DNA from: Rubritalea squalenifaciens DSM 18772
GTDB taxonomy: Bacteria > Verrucomicrobiota > Verrucomicrobiia > Verrucomicrobiales > Akkermansiaceae
NCBI RefSeq assembly: GCF_900141815.1
Contig: NZ_FQYR01000003.1
Location: forward strand, 682,001 to 746,000
Length of the DNA stretch: 64,000 nt
Direction of reading: 5' to 3'
How positions within the stretch are numbered: position 1 is the first letter of the stretch; each line of letters opens with the position of its first letter. Below the pieces are notes generated by a model, which worked only from the letters and a program-made list of their open reading frames with translations, was not told where the DNA came from and made no database searches. Position numbers and translations under genes: made by a program. Below are positions 8,359-17,275 of the stretch, piece after piece.

Positions 8359-9519
8359 CTATTTGTCGACAATCTGATAGATCGATCCTTTGTCCGAGAT
8401 AATGTAGAGCTCTCCCTGAGGGTCCTCAGCAAATGAACTGATCTGAGTGATTTTTTTACCGTCCACCTCGAAATCTTTTGTCCAAGACTTGAGGTTCTGG
8501 GCTTTTCCTTCCTTATACTCAAAGGTCCAGACATTACCAATCGTGTAGTCTGCAAAGAAGTAGAGGCCCTTGAGTTCAGAGATACTGCCGCGATAGACAT
8601 ACCCGCCGGTCACAGAGAGCCCTTCGTCTGGGCCTCCGCCGTGTACATATTCGTGCACGGGTTCGACGTTATTCTCAGGCTTATCGCCACCAACACCTTT
8701 CTTGGGTGTCTCGTGATAACCTTCACGTAAGCGCCAACCAAAGTTGGCTCCTTTGAGTTGATTTAAGCTAGTGACATTGATTTCTTCCCATTTGTTTTGG
8801 CCGACATCACCTATGAACATTAAGTCGCCGCTCCAGGAGCAGCGCCATGGGTTTCTCAGGCCGTAGGCAAAAATTTCAGGGGCGGCATCTTTTTGGTTTA
8901 CGAAGGGGTTATCGCTTGGAACCTGATAGGCCTTATCTGTCGATACGTCGATACGGAGCATCTTGCCCAGCAGGTTGCTCAGATCCTGGGAGTTATTTTT
9001 AGGGTCATTTGCCGCACCACCGTCGCCAGTGCCGATGTACAGCATGCCGTCGGGACCGAAGTCTATCCAGCCTCCATTGTGGTTTCCGTAGGGCTGTTCG
9101 GCATGTACGAGTTTTTCCTCACTGGCGGGATCGACCTCCAGCTTGCCGTTGTCAGGGTAGCTAAATCGCGAAACCTGAGTGTGACCTTTGCTGTCTGTGT
9201 AGTAGAGGTAGAAGCGACGATCTTTACTGAAAGTTGGAGAGAATGCCATGCCTAGCAGTCCTTGCTCGTTGGATTTGGAGCGAACGCGGTCTTTGATGTC
9301 TAGCAGAGGCGTATCTAGCAGCTTACCAGATTTGCGGTCGAAGACTCGGATGTAACCCTCTTTTTCAAGAATATAGAGATAGTCAGAAGATCCACTAGGA
9401 GCGGTCATGTATGTGGGGCGTTTTAAGTCGTCCACAAAGAGATCCAGGGAAGGGGCTGCGAAAACTGGGGTGCCGCCTACTAGGCTGGCGACTATGAGAT
9501 GCTTGATGCTGGGTGACAT
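8359..9519 (-). CDS. Glucose/sorbosone dehydrogenase-like (PQQ-type beta-propeller) protein
   Basis: 386 residues with an N-terminal signal peptide (about 1-21), then a six-bladed propeller of the soluble glucose dehydrogenase/GSDH family. Visible family blocks are EQGLLGMAFSPTF, GNHNGGWIDFGPDGMLYIGTGDGG, YGLRNPWRCSW and GDVGQNKWEEIN. These carry the histidine and acidic residues used for PQQ and calcium. It is expected to oxidise sugars in the periplasm; many PVC members are uncharacterised. The gene lies 51 bases downstream of an ECF sigma gene. Confidence 0.88.
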   Translation of the reverse strand: MSPSIKHLIVASLVGGTPVFAAPSLDLFVDDLKRPTYMTAPSGSSDYLYILEKEGYIRVFDRKSGKLLDTPLLDIKDRVRSKSNEQGLLGMAFSPTFSKDRRFYLYYTDSKGHTQVSRFSYPDNGKLEVDPASEEKLVHAEQPYGNHNGGWIDFGPDGMLYIGTGDGGAANDPKNNSQDLSNLLGKMLRIDVSTDKAYQVPSDNPFVNQKDAAPEIFAYGLRNPWRCSWSGDLMFIGDVGQNKWEEINVTSLNQLKGANFGWRLREGYHETPKKGVGGDKPENNVEPVHEYVHGGGPDEGLSVTGGYVYRGSISELKGLYFFADYTIGNVWTFEYKEGKAQNLKSWTKDFEVDGKKITQISSFAEDPQGELYIISDKGSIYQIVDK

Positions 9520-9570
9520 GCGAAGAAAGTAGCCTATTTTTGTAAATGTAAAAGAGACTAATTTACCCCA

Positions 9571-10215
9571 TTATTCCTCTCCCATGTAATGCGAAAGCTG
9601 TTCGCGAAGAGTGGTGCGTGCTCTGAAGAGTTGGCTTTTTACCGCAGAGACAGAGAGTTCCGTGATATCAGCGATCTCTTCGTAGGAAAGGTTCTCGTAA
9701 CGCCTCAGAATCAAGGCCAGACGCTGCTTTTCAGGGAGGGATTCAATTGCTTTATCAACGGCTTCGCGAAGTTCTGCGTGAAGTAATTCGCTGTCAGGAG
9801 CGATGGAGGATTCCGCGGGGGCCTCGCTGTGTGTGCTTTCCTCTCGTTCTTCAAGAGAGTAGGTCTTCCTTCGGGATTTCTTCCTCGTTTCATTGAATAC
9901 CAAGTTTCTGGTAATGGTGAAGAGGAAGGTGGTGAACTTTGCTTGGTGCTTGTAGCGCTTGGCTGATTTCCAGAGCCTAATGAAAACTTGCTGAGCTATA
10001 TCTTCCGCCTCGGAAGCATTGCCGAGCATCTTGGCAACAGTACCAATGATGGCAGATTGATGCCGTTCCACGATCGTTTCAAATGCCGCATGGTCGCCAA
10101 GCTTCACGCGCTCCATCAATGCAACATCAACCTTGTCCTCGTGGCAGTCGTCTGAGGAAGAGGTATCGATCTTGGTCATATTGACGGGTAGAAACTGTGT
10201 AGCGGTGTCTGACAT
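9571..10215 (-). CDS. ECF-type RNA polymerase sigma factor (second)
   Basis: 214-residue ECF sigma factor. An N-terminal tail of about 30 residues is followed by region 2 (AFETIVERHQSAIIGTVAKML, EDIAQQVFIRLWKSAKRYKH, FTTFLFTITRNLVFNETRKK), an acidic Ser/Glu-rich linker, and region 4 (ALESLPEKQRLALILRRYE-type block, then EEIADITELSVSAVKSQLFRARTTLREQL). No anti-sigma gene is visible beside it. It follows dnaG by 65 bases, the place often held by the housekeeping sigma gene rpoD. Confidence 0.93.
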   Translation of the reverse strand: MSDTATQFLPVNMTKIDTSSSDDCHEDKVDVALMERVKLGDHAAFETIVERHQSAIIGTVAKMLGNASEAEDIAQQVFIRLWKSAKRYKHQAKFTTFLFTITRNLVFNETRKKSRRKTYSLEEREESTHSEAPAESSIAPDSELLHAELREAVDKAIESLPEKQRLALILRRYENLSYEEIADITELSVSAVKSQLFRARTTLREQLSHYMGEE

Positions 10216-10280
10216 TGAGCTATGTCAGATAGAACTTTCTACCATCAGAATAGTTGCGCGGGAATTTAAAAATTCTTTGT

Positions 10281-12101
10281 CTAACGAATGTAGCGTTCGT
10301 TGAGGTTGCTGAGAAGTTGGCGCACGTCTTCGGCCTGACGAAGTAGGTCGGTCATTTCCTCCATGCCCAAACCAGGTTTTTTGAGGGCAGCCCGGATGAT
10401 GGCATCTTTGTGTTGCAGGTGGTTACTTATAAGCATCGAGGTGGCACCCTCGGCTACACTGACAGGATTCTCAGGCAGGTTCTCACTGAAGGCGCTTTGC
10501 AGAGCGAGCCTGTCGGATTCCTCAATACCGAGCAAATAGGTCTGGATCGAAGCTGGGTTGCTGGGGTTGGGCTTTCTGGCGAGAATTTTAGCGAGAACGT
10601 GACCGCCCGGAGTCTGCGACATGGGCTCATGCAGGGCTTCCAGTTGTTCGCACAGCCACTCCATGACTTCGGATGAATTGAGGGCCAGGAAACAGAGATA
10701 GGATATGGTGTTGTCCATCGGTGTGGCCTGGGCCTTCTCCGGGGTGCTTTCGTCAATGTTGTCGTAGTTGCGAACACGATACTGTTGTTTGTCCGCCTGA
10801 AAAACCATACTGCGGAAATCCTGATCACCAACGCCGAGTCGAGCAGCGACCTTGCTGATAACGCTGTCCAAAGTCACTTTGTCTGTGACTAAGCGAGCGA
10901 GGTTGGCCAGATCTTTAGCTAAATTGGACTTCTCACGGATATCTGCCAAGTCGACAGCTTTGGACGCGTGGGTGAGTTTGTAGTCGAAAAAGTCCTGAGC
11001 TTCATCAAGAAGGGTCTTGAATGCATCCGCACCATGTTTCTGGATGTAAGAGTCTGGATCTTCACCTTCGGGCATGGAGGCGCAGCGTACGTGGATGCCG
11101 GCAGGCACTAGTATGGAAAAGGCTCGTTGTGCCGCCTTGTGGCCAGCGGAGTCTGCGTCAAAGCAGAGAATGGCTGTGTCTGTGTAGCGTTTGAGCAAGC
11201 GTGCATGGTGCTCGGTGAACGCAGTGCCTAGCGGAGCAATGGCATTCTGAATACCTTGTTCGTGGCAGGAGATAGCATCGATCTGTCCCTCGCAGATGAG
11301 GGCAAATTTTTCCTTGGTCATGTGGCGTCTCGCCTTATCCAGTCCAAAGAATACGCGGGATTTATCGAAGATTTGCGTCTGGGGTGAGTTGATGTACTTG
11401 CCGCTATTAGGGTCATTCACCAACTGTCTGCCGCTGAAGGCGATAATATCCCCGTAGTCGTTGTGTATAGGGAACATCAGGCGATTCCTAAAGCGCACGT
11501 AGATGCCGGCTTTGGGATTACCTTCCGCTTTGAGGGCCGCCAGACCCGCATCCACCAGATCGCGGCCTCGGAAATTATTTTCTCTGGCCCAGTTCAGGAA
11601 CTCCTTGGGATTTTCAGGCATCCAGCCGATGAGCCAGCGCTCGGCTGATTCTTTACTGAAGCCACGTTTTTTCAGGTAGTCCCGGGCGTGCTGGGCTTGG
11701 GGAGACTTCCTTACCAGACTGTGGAAATATTGAGCTGCCGCATTGTGTAGTTCGATCAGCCTGGACTTGGATCTCCGGCGCTGTTCAGCCTGTGGATCGT
11801 AAACCTCCTCGATGATGGGCACGCCAGCCTTGTCTGCGAGTTTCTTGACTGCGTCTACAAAGGGTAGGTTCTCATACTTCATCACGAAACCGATGGCGGA
11901 ACCGCTCTCGCCGCAGCCAAAGCAGTGGAAGCTTTGACGTGATGGAGTGATGTTGAAGGACGGAGTCTTCTCGTTATGGAAAGGGCAAAGTGCCTTGAAT
12001 GAGCCGCCTGCACGCTTGAGCGGGATGTAGCCAGAGATGACATCGACGATGTCAGTCGCGGCGAGCACTTGCTCGATTGTCTCCTCTGGGATGCGGGCCA
12101 T
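10281..12101 (-). CDS. dnaG: DNA primase
   Basis: Makes RNA primers at the replication fork with DnaB. 606 residues from the ATG at 12101, where the protein begins MARIPEETIEQVLAATDIVD as in the family; the frame opens earlier at 12131, but that would add ten unlike residues. The zinc-finger ligands are Cys39, His42, Cys60 and Cys63 (CHC2 type). The RNA polymerase/TOPRIM core follows (EGQIDAISCHEQGI and CFDADSAGHKAA, with the acidic metal-binding residues), then a C-terminal DnaB-interaction region. Divergent from trxB. Confidence 0.96.
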   Translation of the reverse strand: MARIPEETIEQVLAATDIVDVISGYIPLKRAGGSFKALCPFHNEKTPSFNITPSRQSFHCFGCGESGSAIGFVMKYENLPFVDAVKKLADKAGVPIIEEVYDPQAEQRRRSKSRLIELHNAAAQYFHSLVRKSPQAQHARDYLKKRGFSKESAERWLIGWMPENPKEFLNWARENNFRGRDLVDAGLAALKAEGNPKAGIYVRFRNRLMFPIHNDYGDIIAFSGRQLVNDPNSGKYINSPQTQIFDKSRVFFGLDKARRHMTKEKFALICEGQIDAISCHEQGIQNAIAPLGTAFTEHHARLLKRYTDTAILCFDADSAGHKAAQRAFSILVPAGIHVRCASMPEGEDPDSYIQKHGADAFKTLLDEAQDFFDYKLTHASKAVDLADIREKSNLAKDLANLARLVTDKVTLDSVISKVAARLGVGDQDFRSMVFQADKQQYRVRNYDNIDESTPEKAQATPMDNTISYLCFLALNSSEVMEWLCEQLEALHEPMSQTPGGHVLAKILARKPNPSNPASIQTYLLGIEESDRLALQSAFSENLPENPVSVAEGATSMLISNHLQHKDAIIRAALKKPGLGMEEMTDLLRQAEDVRQLLSNLNERYIR

Positions 12102-12205
12102 GCACGAGACATAGCAGCGGGGGAAGATCACTTGGAAGTTTTTTGTGTCCCGTGATCAAAAAAATAGCAAATGAGGTCATCCAAAGACAAAAAATGTCAT
12201 AAAAG

Positions 12206-12233
12206 TTGGCAAAGTGAAATTCGTGGGCATAAT
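12206..12233 (+). promoter_or_regulatory. Sigma-70-type promoter of trxB
   Basis: TTGGCA at 12206-12211 and CATAAT at 12228-12233 are separated by 16 bases (5/6 match to each consensus hexamer). Predicted transcription start near 12240, giving a leader of about 20 bases to the trxB ATG at 12259. It sits in the divergent dnaG-trxB gap. Confidence 0.6.
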
Positions 12234-12258
12234 TCCGCAACTTTTTACTCAAAGATTT

Positions 12259-13218
12259 ATGGAGAACGTCATTATCATTGGAACCGGGCCAGCCGGATAC
12301 ACTGCAGCCATCTATTCCGCACGTGCGGATCTCTCACCACTGATCCTTACTGGTAGCCAGCCTGGCGGCCAGCTCACCACCACTACTGATGTGGAGAACT
12401 TCCCAGGATTCCCTGAGGGCATCATGGGGCCTGAGCTGATGGTCAAGATGCAGCAGCAGGCTGAGCGCTTCGGTGCCAGAGTTGAAAATGGCGTGGAGGT
12501 GACTGATGTCATCAAGAACGATGATGGTTCTTTCACCGTCAAGGCGAAGCAGGTCTTTGGTGCTGAAACCATGGAGTGGCAGAGCAAAACAGTCATCATC
12601 GCCTCTGGCGCATCTGCGCGTTACCTCGGATTGCCGGGTGAAATGGATCTGGTGAAGAGTGGTGCAGGTCTTACAGCTTGCGCTACTTGCGATGGGGCGT
12701 TCTACCGTGACGTCCCTGTCTGCGTGATCGGCGGTGGCGACAGTGCTGCGGAGGAAGCAACTTTCCTCACTAAATTTGCAAGCAAGGTTTATCTCATTCA
12801 CCGTCGTGAAGAGCTTCGTGCGTCAAAGATCATGGCTCAAAGGGCTTTGGATAATCCAAAAATTGAGCCAGTCTGGAACTCTCAAGTGGTCGAATACCTT
12901 CTTGATGACAACGGAAGAATCCGCGGCGTAAAGCTTGAAAGTACAGTCGACGGTTCTCATTCAGAATTGGAACTCGAAGGTGTATTCATGGCTATCGGTC
13001 ACACACCAAACAGTGGATTCCTCAGTGACGAGCTGGTTGACAAGGATGAGAGCGGTTATGTGCTCCAGGTGCCAGGCAGAACAGCGACCAAGACACCGGG
13101 TCTATACTCCGCTGGCGATATCTCGGACACGGTCTACCGTCAGGGCATCACGGCTGCTGGCCAGGGTTGTGCTGCCGCTCTGGAGGCTGAGCATTATCTT
13201 GCAGGGCTCGAGGGATAA
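12259..13218 (+). CDS. trxB: Thioredoxin-disulfide reductase
   Basis: FAD enzyme that reduces thioredoxin with NADPH. 319 residues from the ATG at 12259 (MENVIIIGTGPAGYTAAIYS); an in-frame ATG at 12214 lies inside the predicted promoter and was rejected. FAD-binding GTGPAG at 8-13. Redox-active CATC at 141-144. NADPH-binding GGGDSAAEEA at about 158-167. The C-terminal FAD block YSAGDISD is present. Full length, single gene, with its own promoter and terminator. Before the mobile unit inserted, the next gene was comM. Confidence 0.97.
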   Translation: MENVIIIGTGPAGYTAAIYSARADLSPLILTGSQPGGQLTTTTDVENFPGFPEGIMGPELMVKMQQQAERFGARVENGVEVTDVIKNDDGSFTVKAKQVFGAETMEWQSKTVIIASGASARYLGLPGEMDLVKSGAGLTACATCDGAFYRDVPVCVIGGGDSAAEEATFLTKFASKVYLIHRREELRASKIMAQRALDNPKIEPVWNSQVVEYLLDDNGRIRGVKLESTVDGSHSELELEGVFMAIGHTPNSGFLSDELVDKDESGYVLQVPGRTATKTPGLYSAGDISDTVYRQGITAAGQGCAAALEAEHYLAGLEG

Positions 13219-13241
13219 TTTATCCTGTATTTTCTTTCCAG

Positions 13242-13277
13242 GCCACTGTTGCTAATCTTGGCGACAGTGGCTTTTTT
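13242..13277 (+). terminator. Rho-independent terminator of trxB
   Basis: Eight-base stem GCCACTGT (13242-13249) and ACAGTGGC (13264-13271) with a 14-base loop, followed by a run of six T. It lies 24 bases after the trxB stop and just before the mobile-unit boundary. Confidence 0.8.
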
Positions 13278-13280
13278 ATT

Positions 13281-13294
13281 AACTAATATTAGTT
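13281..13294. repeat. Palindromic AT-rich insertion target
   Basis: AACTAATATTAGTT is a perfect 14-base palindrome. Its last four bases are part of the AGTTA duplication made on insertion of the mobile unit. It may have been a preferred AT-rich, bent target; that is inference. Confidence 0.5.
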
Positions 13295-13295
13295 A
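13291..13295 (+). repeat. Left 5-bp target-site duplication (AGTTA)
   Basis: AGTTA directly abuts the outer end of the left inverted repeat. The same five bases directly abut the outer end of the right terminal stub at 25946-25950, in direct orientation. Five bases is the usual duplication length for Tn3-family elements. Confidence 0.85.
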
Positions 13296-13332
13296 GGGGT
13301 TTTTTGCACATCCCCCAAAAATGCACAATCTG
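13296..13332 (+). repeat. Left terminal inverted repeat, 37 bp
   Basis: Starts GGGGTTTTTTGCACATCC and is perfectly complementary to 17102-17138. Its first 28 bases (13296-13323) recur at 25876-25903. Confidence 0.95.
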
Positions 13333-13357
13333 GCGTAAAAACCGACCGATGCAATGC

Positions 13358-13939
13358 TCAAAGATCATCCCCACTGTTACCGAGATAACGGTAGACACTC
13401 GCCTTTGAAAGCCCGTAGTCCCTCATCAGGACCTTGATCAGTTCGCCGTCCCTTCTCCTGCGTTGCAACTCCTGTCTTTGTTTGTCGGTCAGTTTTTTCC
13501 TGCGGCCGAACCCCACACCCCGTTCCTTCGCCTTGCGTATCCCGTCCATCTGGCGTTCCGCCCGGATCTCGGTCTCGAACTGGGCTATCGCCCCGAGCAT
13601 GTTGAAGAGCAGGCGGCCGGTCGCGTCGTTCGTGTCGATGTTCTGGTCAAGAACCTGGAGGGCGACCTTCTTGTCCTCGAGCTCGTCGGCGATCCTGCAC
13701 AAGTGGAGCGTCGAGCGGGCAAGGCGGTCTAGCCTGGTAACGACCAGCGTGTCTCCCTCGCGGACATATTCCAGGCATGCCGCCAGCCCGGCCCTCTTGT
13801 CCGAGGAACCGCTCTTCTTGTCCTGGAACACCTTGTCGCAGTGGGCGAGCTTGTCGAGCTGCACCCGGAGGCTCTGTCCTACGGAGCTGACCCTTGCATA
13901 GCCTACGAGTGTCTTTCCGGTCTCGTGTGTTTTTTTCAT
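13358..13939 (-). CDS. tnpR: Serine recombinase, Tn3-type resolvase
   Basis: 193-residue small serine recombinase that resolves transposition cointegrates at res. From the ATG at 13939 the protein reads MKKTHETGKTLVGYARVSS; the nucleophile is Ser18 in YARVS. TLVVTRLDRLARS and GAIAQFETEIRAERQ are the other catalytic and dimer-helix blocks, and the C-terminal helix-turn-helix (MRDYGLSKASVYRYL) binds DNA. The frame is open back to 14071, but that would run through the res region into tnpA. Divergent from tnpA. Intact and probably active. Confidence 0.93.
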   Translation of the reverse strand: MKKTHETGKTLVGYARVSSVGQSLRVQLDKLAHCDKVFQDKKSGSSDKRAGLAACLEYVREGDTLVVTRLDRLARSTLHLCRIADELEDKKVALQVLDQNIDTNDATGRLLFNMLGAIAQFETEIRAERQMDGIRKAKERGVGFGRRKKLTDKQRQELQRRRRDGELIKVLMRDYGLSKASVYRYLGNSGDDL

Positions 13940-14043
13940 GTGAATTGTCTCAAAACCCTTTAAAGGATTTGCGAACGCATTATTGAGACATTGAACGAGA
14001 CATGTCAACGTGCGGGTACCGAAAAGTATACTTTCTGAAACCC
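13940..14043. other. Presumed res site and divergent tnpR/tnpA promoter region
   Basis: 104 bases between the two start codons. It holds TGTCTCA (13946-13952) and TGAGACA (13984-13990) in inverted order, and the palindrome GACATGTC at 13999-14006. These could be resolvase half-sites. The placement fits the Tn3 family; the exact subsite layout was not established. Confidence 0.55.
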
Positions 14044-17000
14044 ATGGAAAATCTGAACATCCCGAAACCACAGCGCCTGAAGATACTCGGCGACGATGAG
14101 ATTGACGCCCTCTTCGGGCTTCCCAGGTTCACGGAGAGGCAGCGGGTCAAGTTTTTCTCGGTCTCCATCCGGGAACGGACTGTTCTGGAAGAGCTGGGAA
14201 CGATCCAATCCAAAATCTGTTTCCTGTTGCAACTGGGTTATTTCAAAGATCGCCAGATGTTTTTTACTTTCGAGCCCGAAGATGTTCATGAGGACATCGA
14301 GTACATCCTGGCAACGTATTTCCCAAAATATCATCCGTCTAGTTTCAACGTGTCGAGGAATACCCGTGCGAGACAACAACGCCTGATCCTTGAACTCTGC
14401 TCCTACAATCCGTGCGACTTGGGCATGTTGGAAGACAAAGCTCGCAAGGCAGCAAGGATTTGCGGGAAACCTATCTTCGTTTTCCGCGAGATTATTCAGG
14501 CAATGACCGACCAGCGGACCGTTTTTCCGGCATACAGTTCGCTGCAAAATATTGTAGGGAAGGCATTGAACCATGAACAAGACCGGATGAAGGACTTGAT
14601 CCGGAAACATCTCGTTCCGTCGGATGTGCAGGCTCTCGACCAACTGATACACCCGGATTCAGGTTCATATGAAATAACCCAGCTAAAACGGGAACCTAAA
14701 GACTTCAGCGCCTCGGAGATCAAGCGCGAAGTCGAGCGGGGGAAGCAGATTTTACAACTGTACCGACGATCCAAGATAATTCTTCCGGTTCTGGGGCTTT
14801 CGAACGAAAGCATCAAGTATTTCTCCTCGCTAGTGACCTATTACTCCGTCTTCCGGCTCAGAAGGTTTGACCCCGGAGTAGTCCATGTCTACCTGCTGTG
14901 CTTTATTCATCACCGCTACCAGCGCCACCATGACAACCTGCTGGCAAGCCTGATCCATTCAGTCCGCAAATTCAGCGACCGGGCCAAAGAATCCGCCAGA
15001 CAACGGGTCTATGAACACCGGGTTGAGAAAAACGGCCATCTCCGGAAGGCCGGGCAAATCCTGAGACTTTTCATAGATGACGAAATATCAGGAACAGACT
15101 CTTTTGATCAGGTCAGAGCCAAGGCGTTTTCGATTCTGGACAGGGATGACATCGAAGCGGTCGCCAGCCACATCACGACCCAGGCCAGCTTTGATGAAAC
15201 GGCTTTCCAATGGGATTGCTTGGAATCCATGGCTGCCCAGTTCAAGCGTCACTTGCGTCCCATAGTCCGCGCGCTGGACTTCAACGGTGCGCCTGCGCAG
15301 TCACAACTTATCAGGTCTCTCCAGTTTCTTCAGGAGGCCGTTTCAAAAGGACGGTCTCTGGCGAGTTTTCCTGAATCCAAAATCCCCGCCGGAGTCATAG
15401 GCAGTTCCCTCAAGCGTTATCTCTACGATCCCAGTCCAGATCCTGAAAGCAGAAACCAGTTGAATCCGAACCGTTACGAATTCCTGGTTTACCGCCTTCT
15501 CCGGGACAGACTTGAAGCAGGAGACCTGTTCTGCCGCGACAGTGTTCGTTTCCGTAGCTTTGAAGACGACCTGGTTGACGCTGAACAATGGAAGACCAAC
15601 AGGGACAGGTTGATCGAAAGCGCGGGACTTCCACTCCTCAAGCAACCGATTCATGAGCATCTCGCTTCCTTGGAAGAAGAACTGGAAAGCCTTCTCGAAA
15701 GGGTAAACAAGAGGGTTGAGTCGGGCGACAACAAACATTTCAAGATAAAGAAACGCGGATCTCAAACCCGCTGGAGCCTGCCTTATCCCGGAGGCTCCGA
15801 GGAGTCCCGGGCTTCTTTGTTTGATACTGTGAGCCAGGTGGATATCAGCAGGGTGCTGGACTTCGCCAACCGGCAATGCCAATGGATGGAACCTCTGGAA
15901 CATGTTCTTCACCGCTACGTCAAAAGGGAGGCTGATACACGGGTCATCACTGCGTGCATCCTGGCATGGGGAACCAACATGGGACTGGGGACGATGGGCC
16001 AGATCTCGGATATAGGATACCATGCCTTGATGGCGGGCTCGGACAATTTCATACGTCTTGAAACCCTGCGGGAAGCCAATGACCGTATCACCAACGCCAC
16101 CTCCAAGATGCCCTTGTTCAGGAGTTATGACATTAACGACTCCATCCACTCCAGTTCCGACGGCCAAAAGTTTGAAACCGGGATCAACACCATCAATGCC
16201 CGCCATTCGCCCAAATACTTCGGCCTGAAAAAAGGTGTTGTCTCCTATACCCTCGTCGCCAATCACATCCCTCTGAATGCCAGGATCATCGGAGCCAATG
16301 AACATGAAAGCCACTATGTTTTCGATATCCTGTTCAACAACTCGTCCCAGGTCCAGCCAGACTTGCACTCGACCGACACCCACGGAACCAACGAGGTGAA
16401 CTTTGCTCTCCTCCACCTCTTCGGTTACCAGTTTGCGCCCCGGTACCGGGATGTCTTTGAAAAAGTCTCCACCTCTCTTTACGGGTTCAAACACCCCAAC
16501 CGATATCAAGGGTTGATAAAACCCGTGCGCAAGATCAACAAAAAGACGATCATCGAGAGTTGGGACAGCGCCCAGCGTATCCTCGTGTCCCTGGCGCTCA
16601 AGACAACGACCCAGAACATCATCGTCGGGAAGCTGAACGCTTACCCCAGAAGAAACAAAACCCGCCAGGCCCTCTGGGAATATGACAACATCATCAAGAG
16701 CTTGTATCTGTTACGTTACATTGACTCGTCTCCGCTCCGGCGTAATGTCCAGAAGGCTCTCAACCGTGGCGAGAGCTACCACCAGCTCCGCCGGGCCGTT
16801 TCCTATGCCAATTTCGGAAAACTGCGTTTTAAAACCGAGTACGAGCAACAGGTCTGGGGAGAATGCAGCCGATTGATTACCAACTGCATAATATACTACA
16901 ACACCACTATCCTTTCGCGCCTTCTGGACCATGCCCAAGACGACGGGAACAAAGAATGGGCCGGCCGGATCGTACGGGCTTCCCCGGTCGCCTGGCAGCA

Positions 17001-17097
17001 CATTAATTTCTTCGGACGCTATGAATTCGGGAAACCAGACCAACCAATCGACATGGTAGAAACTGTCCAGCAACTTGCACGAACACTCAAAAAATGA
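14044..17097 (+). CDS. tnpA: Tn3-family transposase
   Basis: Large DDE transposase that drives replicative transposition and forms cointegrates. 1,017 residues from the ATG at 14044, the usual size of about 1,000; an upstream in-frame ATG at 14002 lies within the presumed res site. The N-terminal DUF4158-like region starts LKILGDDEIDALFGLP. Catalytic acids are Asp706 (SSDGQK), Asp778 (STDTHGTNEVNFALLHLFG, the family hallmark) and probably Glu934 (TEYEQQ). GYQFAPRYRD is present. The stop TGA at 17095-17097 lies 4 bases before the right inverted repeat. No frameshift is seen. Confidence 0.95.
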   Translation: MENLNIPKPQRLKILGDDEIDALFGLPRFTERQRVKFFSVSIRERTVLEELGTIQSKICFLLQLGYFKDRQMFFTFEPEDVHEDIEYILATYFPKYHPSSFNVSRNTRARQQRLILELCSYNPCDLGMLEDKARKAARICGKPIFVFREIIQAMTDQRTVFPAYSSLQNIVGKALNHEQDRMKDLIRKHLVPSDVQALDQLIHPDSGSYEITQLKREPKDFSASEIKREVERGKQILQLYRRSKIILPVLGLSNESIKYFSSLVTYYSVFRLRRFDPGVVHVYLLCFIHHRYQRHHDNLLASLIHSVRKFSDRAKESARQRVYEHRVEKNGHLRKAGQILRLFIDDEISGTDSFDQVRAKAFSILDRDDIEAVASHITTQASFDETAFQWDCLESMAAQFKRHLRPIVRALDFNGAPAQSQLIRSLQFLQEAVSKGRSLASFPESKIPAGVIGSSLKRYLYDPSPDPESRNQLNPNRYEFLVYRLLRDRLEAGDLFCRDSVRFRSFEDDLVDAEQWKTNRDRLIESAGLPLLKQPIHEHLASLEEELESLLERVNKRVESGDNKHFKIKKRGSQTRWSLPYPGGSEESRASLFDTVSQVDISRVLDFANRQCQWMEPLEHVLHRYVKREADTRVITACILAWGTNMGLGTMGQISDIGYHALMAGSDNFIRLETLREANDRITNATSKMPLFRSYDINDSIHSSSDGQKFETGINTINARHSPKYFGLKKGVVSYTLVANHIPLNARIIGANEHESHYVFDILFNNSSQVQPDLHSTDTHGTNEVNFALLHLFGYQFAPRYRDVFEKVSTSLYGFKHPNRYQGLIKPVRKINKKTIIESWDSAQRILVSLALKTTTQNIIVGKLNAYPRRNKTRQALWEYDNIIKSLYLLRYIDSSPLRRNVQKALNRGESYHQLRRAVSYANFGKLRFKTEYEQQVWGECSRLITNCIIYYNTTILSRLLDHAQDDGNKEWAGRIVRASPVAWQHINFFGRYEFGKPDQPIDMVETVQQLARTLKK

Positions 17098-17101
17098 CCC
17101 T

Positions 17102-17138
17102 CAGATTGTGCATTTTTGGGGGATGTGCAAAAAACCCC
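17102..17138 (-). repeat. Right terminal inverted repeat of the Tn3 unit, 37 bp (internal to the larger unit)
   Basis: Exact reverse complement of 13296-13332. The 49 bases 17090-17138, which include the tnpA stop, are repeated identically at 25897-25945. Confidence 0.95.
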
Positions 17139-17275
17139 AACCTGGATTGTTCAATTCGTTCACACGGATGAAACGGCGACCCGCCGCATCTTTTGTTTCC
17201 AAACACCGCGGAACAGCCAAATCACCCAATAACGAACTTTGACATTTTAGAGCGAGTCCCTAGTTTGCATTGAGA

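Larger units (their letters stand above)
13296..17138 (+). mobile_element. Complete Tn3-family unit transposon (tnpR, tnpA)
   Basis: 3,843-base element with perfect 37-base terminal inverted repeats, divergent resolvase and transposase genes and a presumed res site between them. The ends begin GGGG as in the Tn3 family. AGTTA borders the left end, but the base string after the right end is AACCT, so the unit by itself has no target duplication. Both genes are intact, so it may still be able to transpose. Confidence 0.93.

Noticed and set aside
14005-14652. 215-codon minus-strand frame over the tnpA 5' end
   Set aside because: Shadow of tnpA; no ribosome site and no recognisable protein.
15343-16509. 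388-codon frame antisense to tnpA
   Set aside because: Lies wholly inside tnpA, mirrors its codon pattern and shows no domain or start signal.
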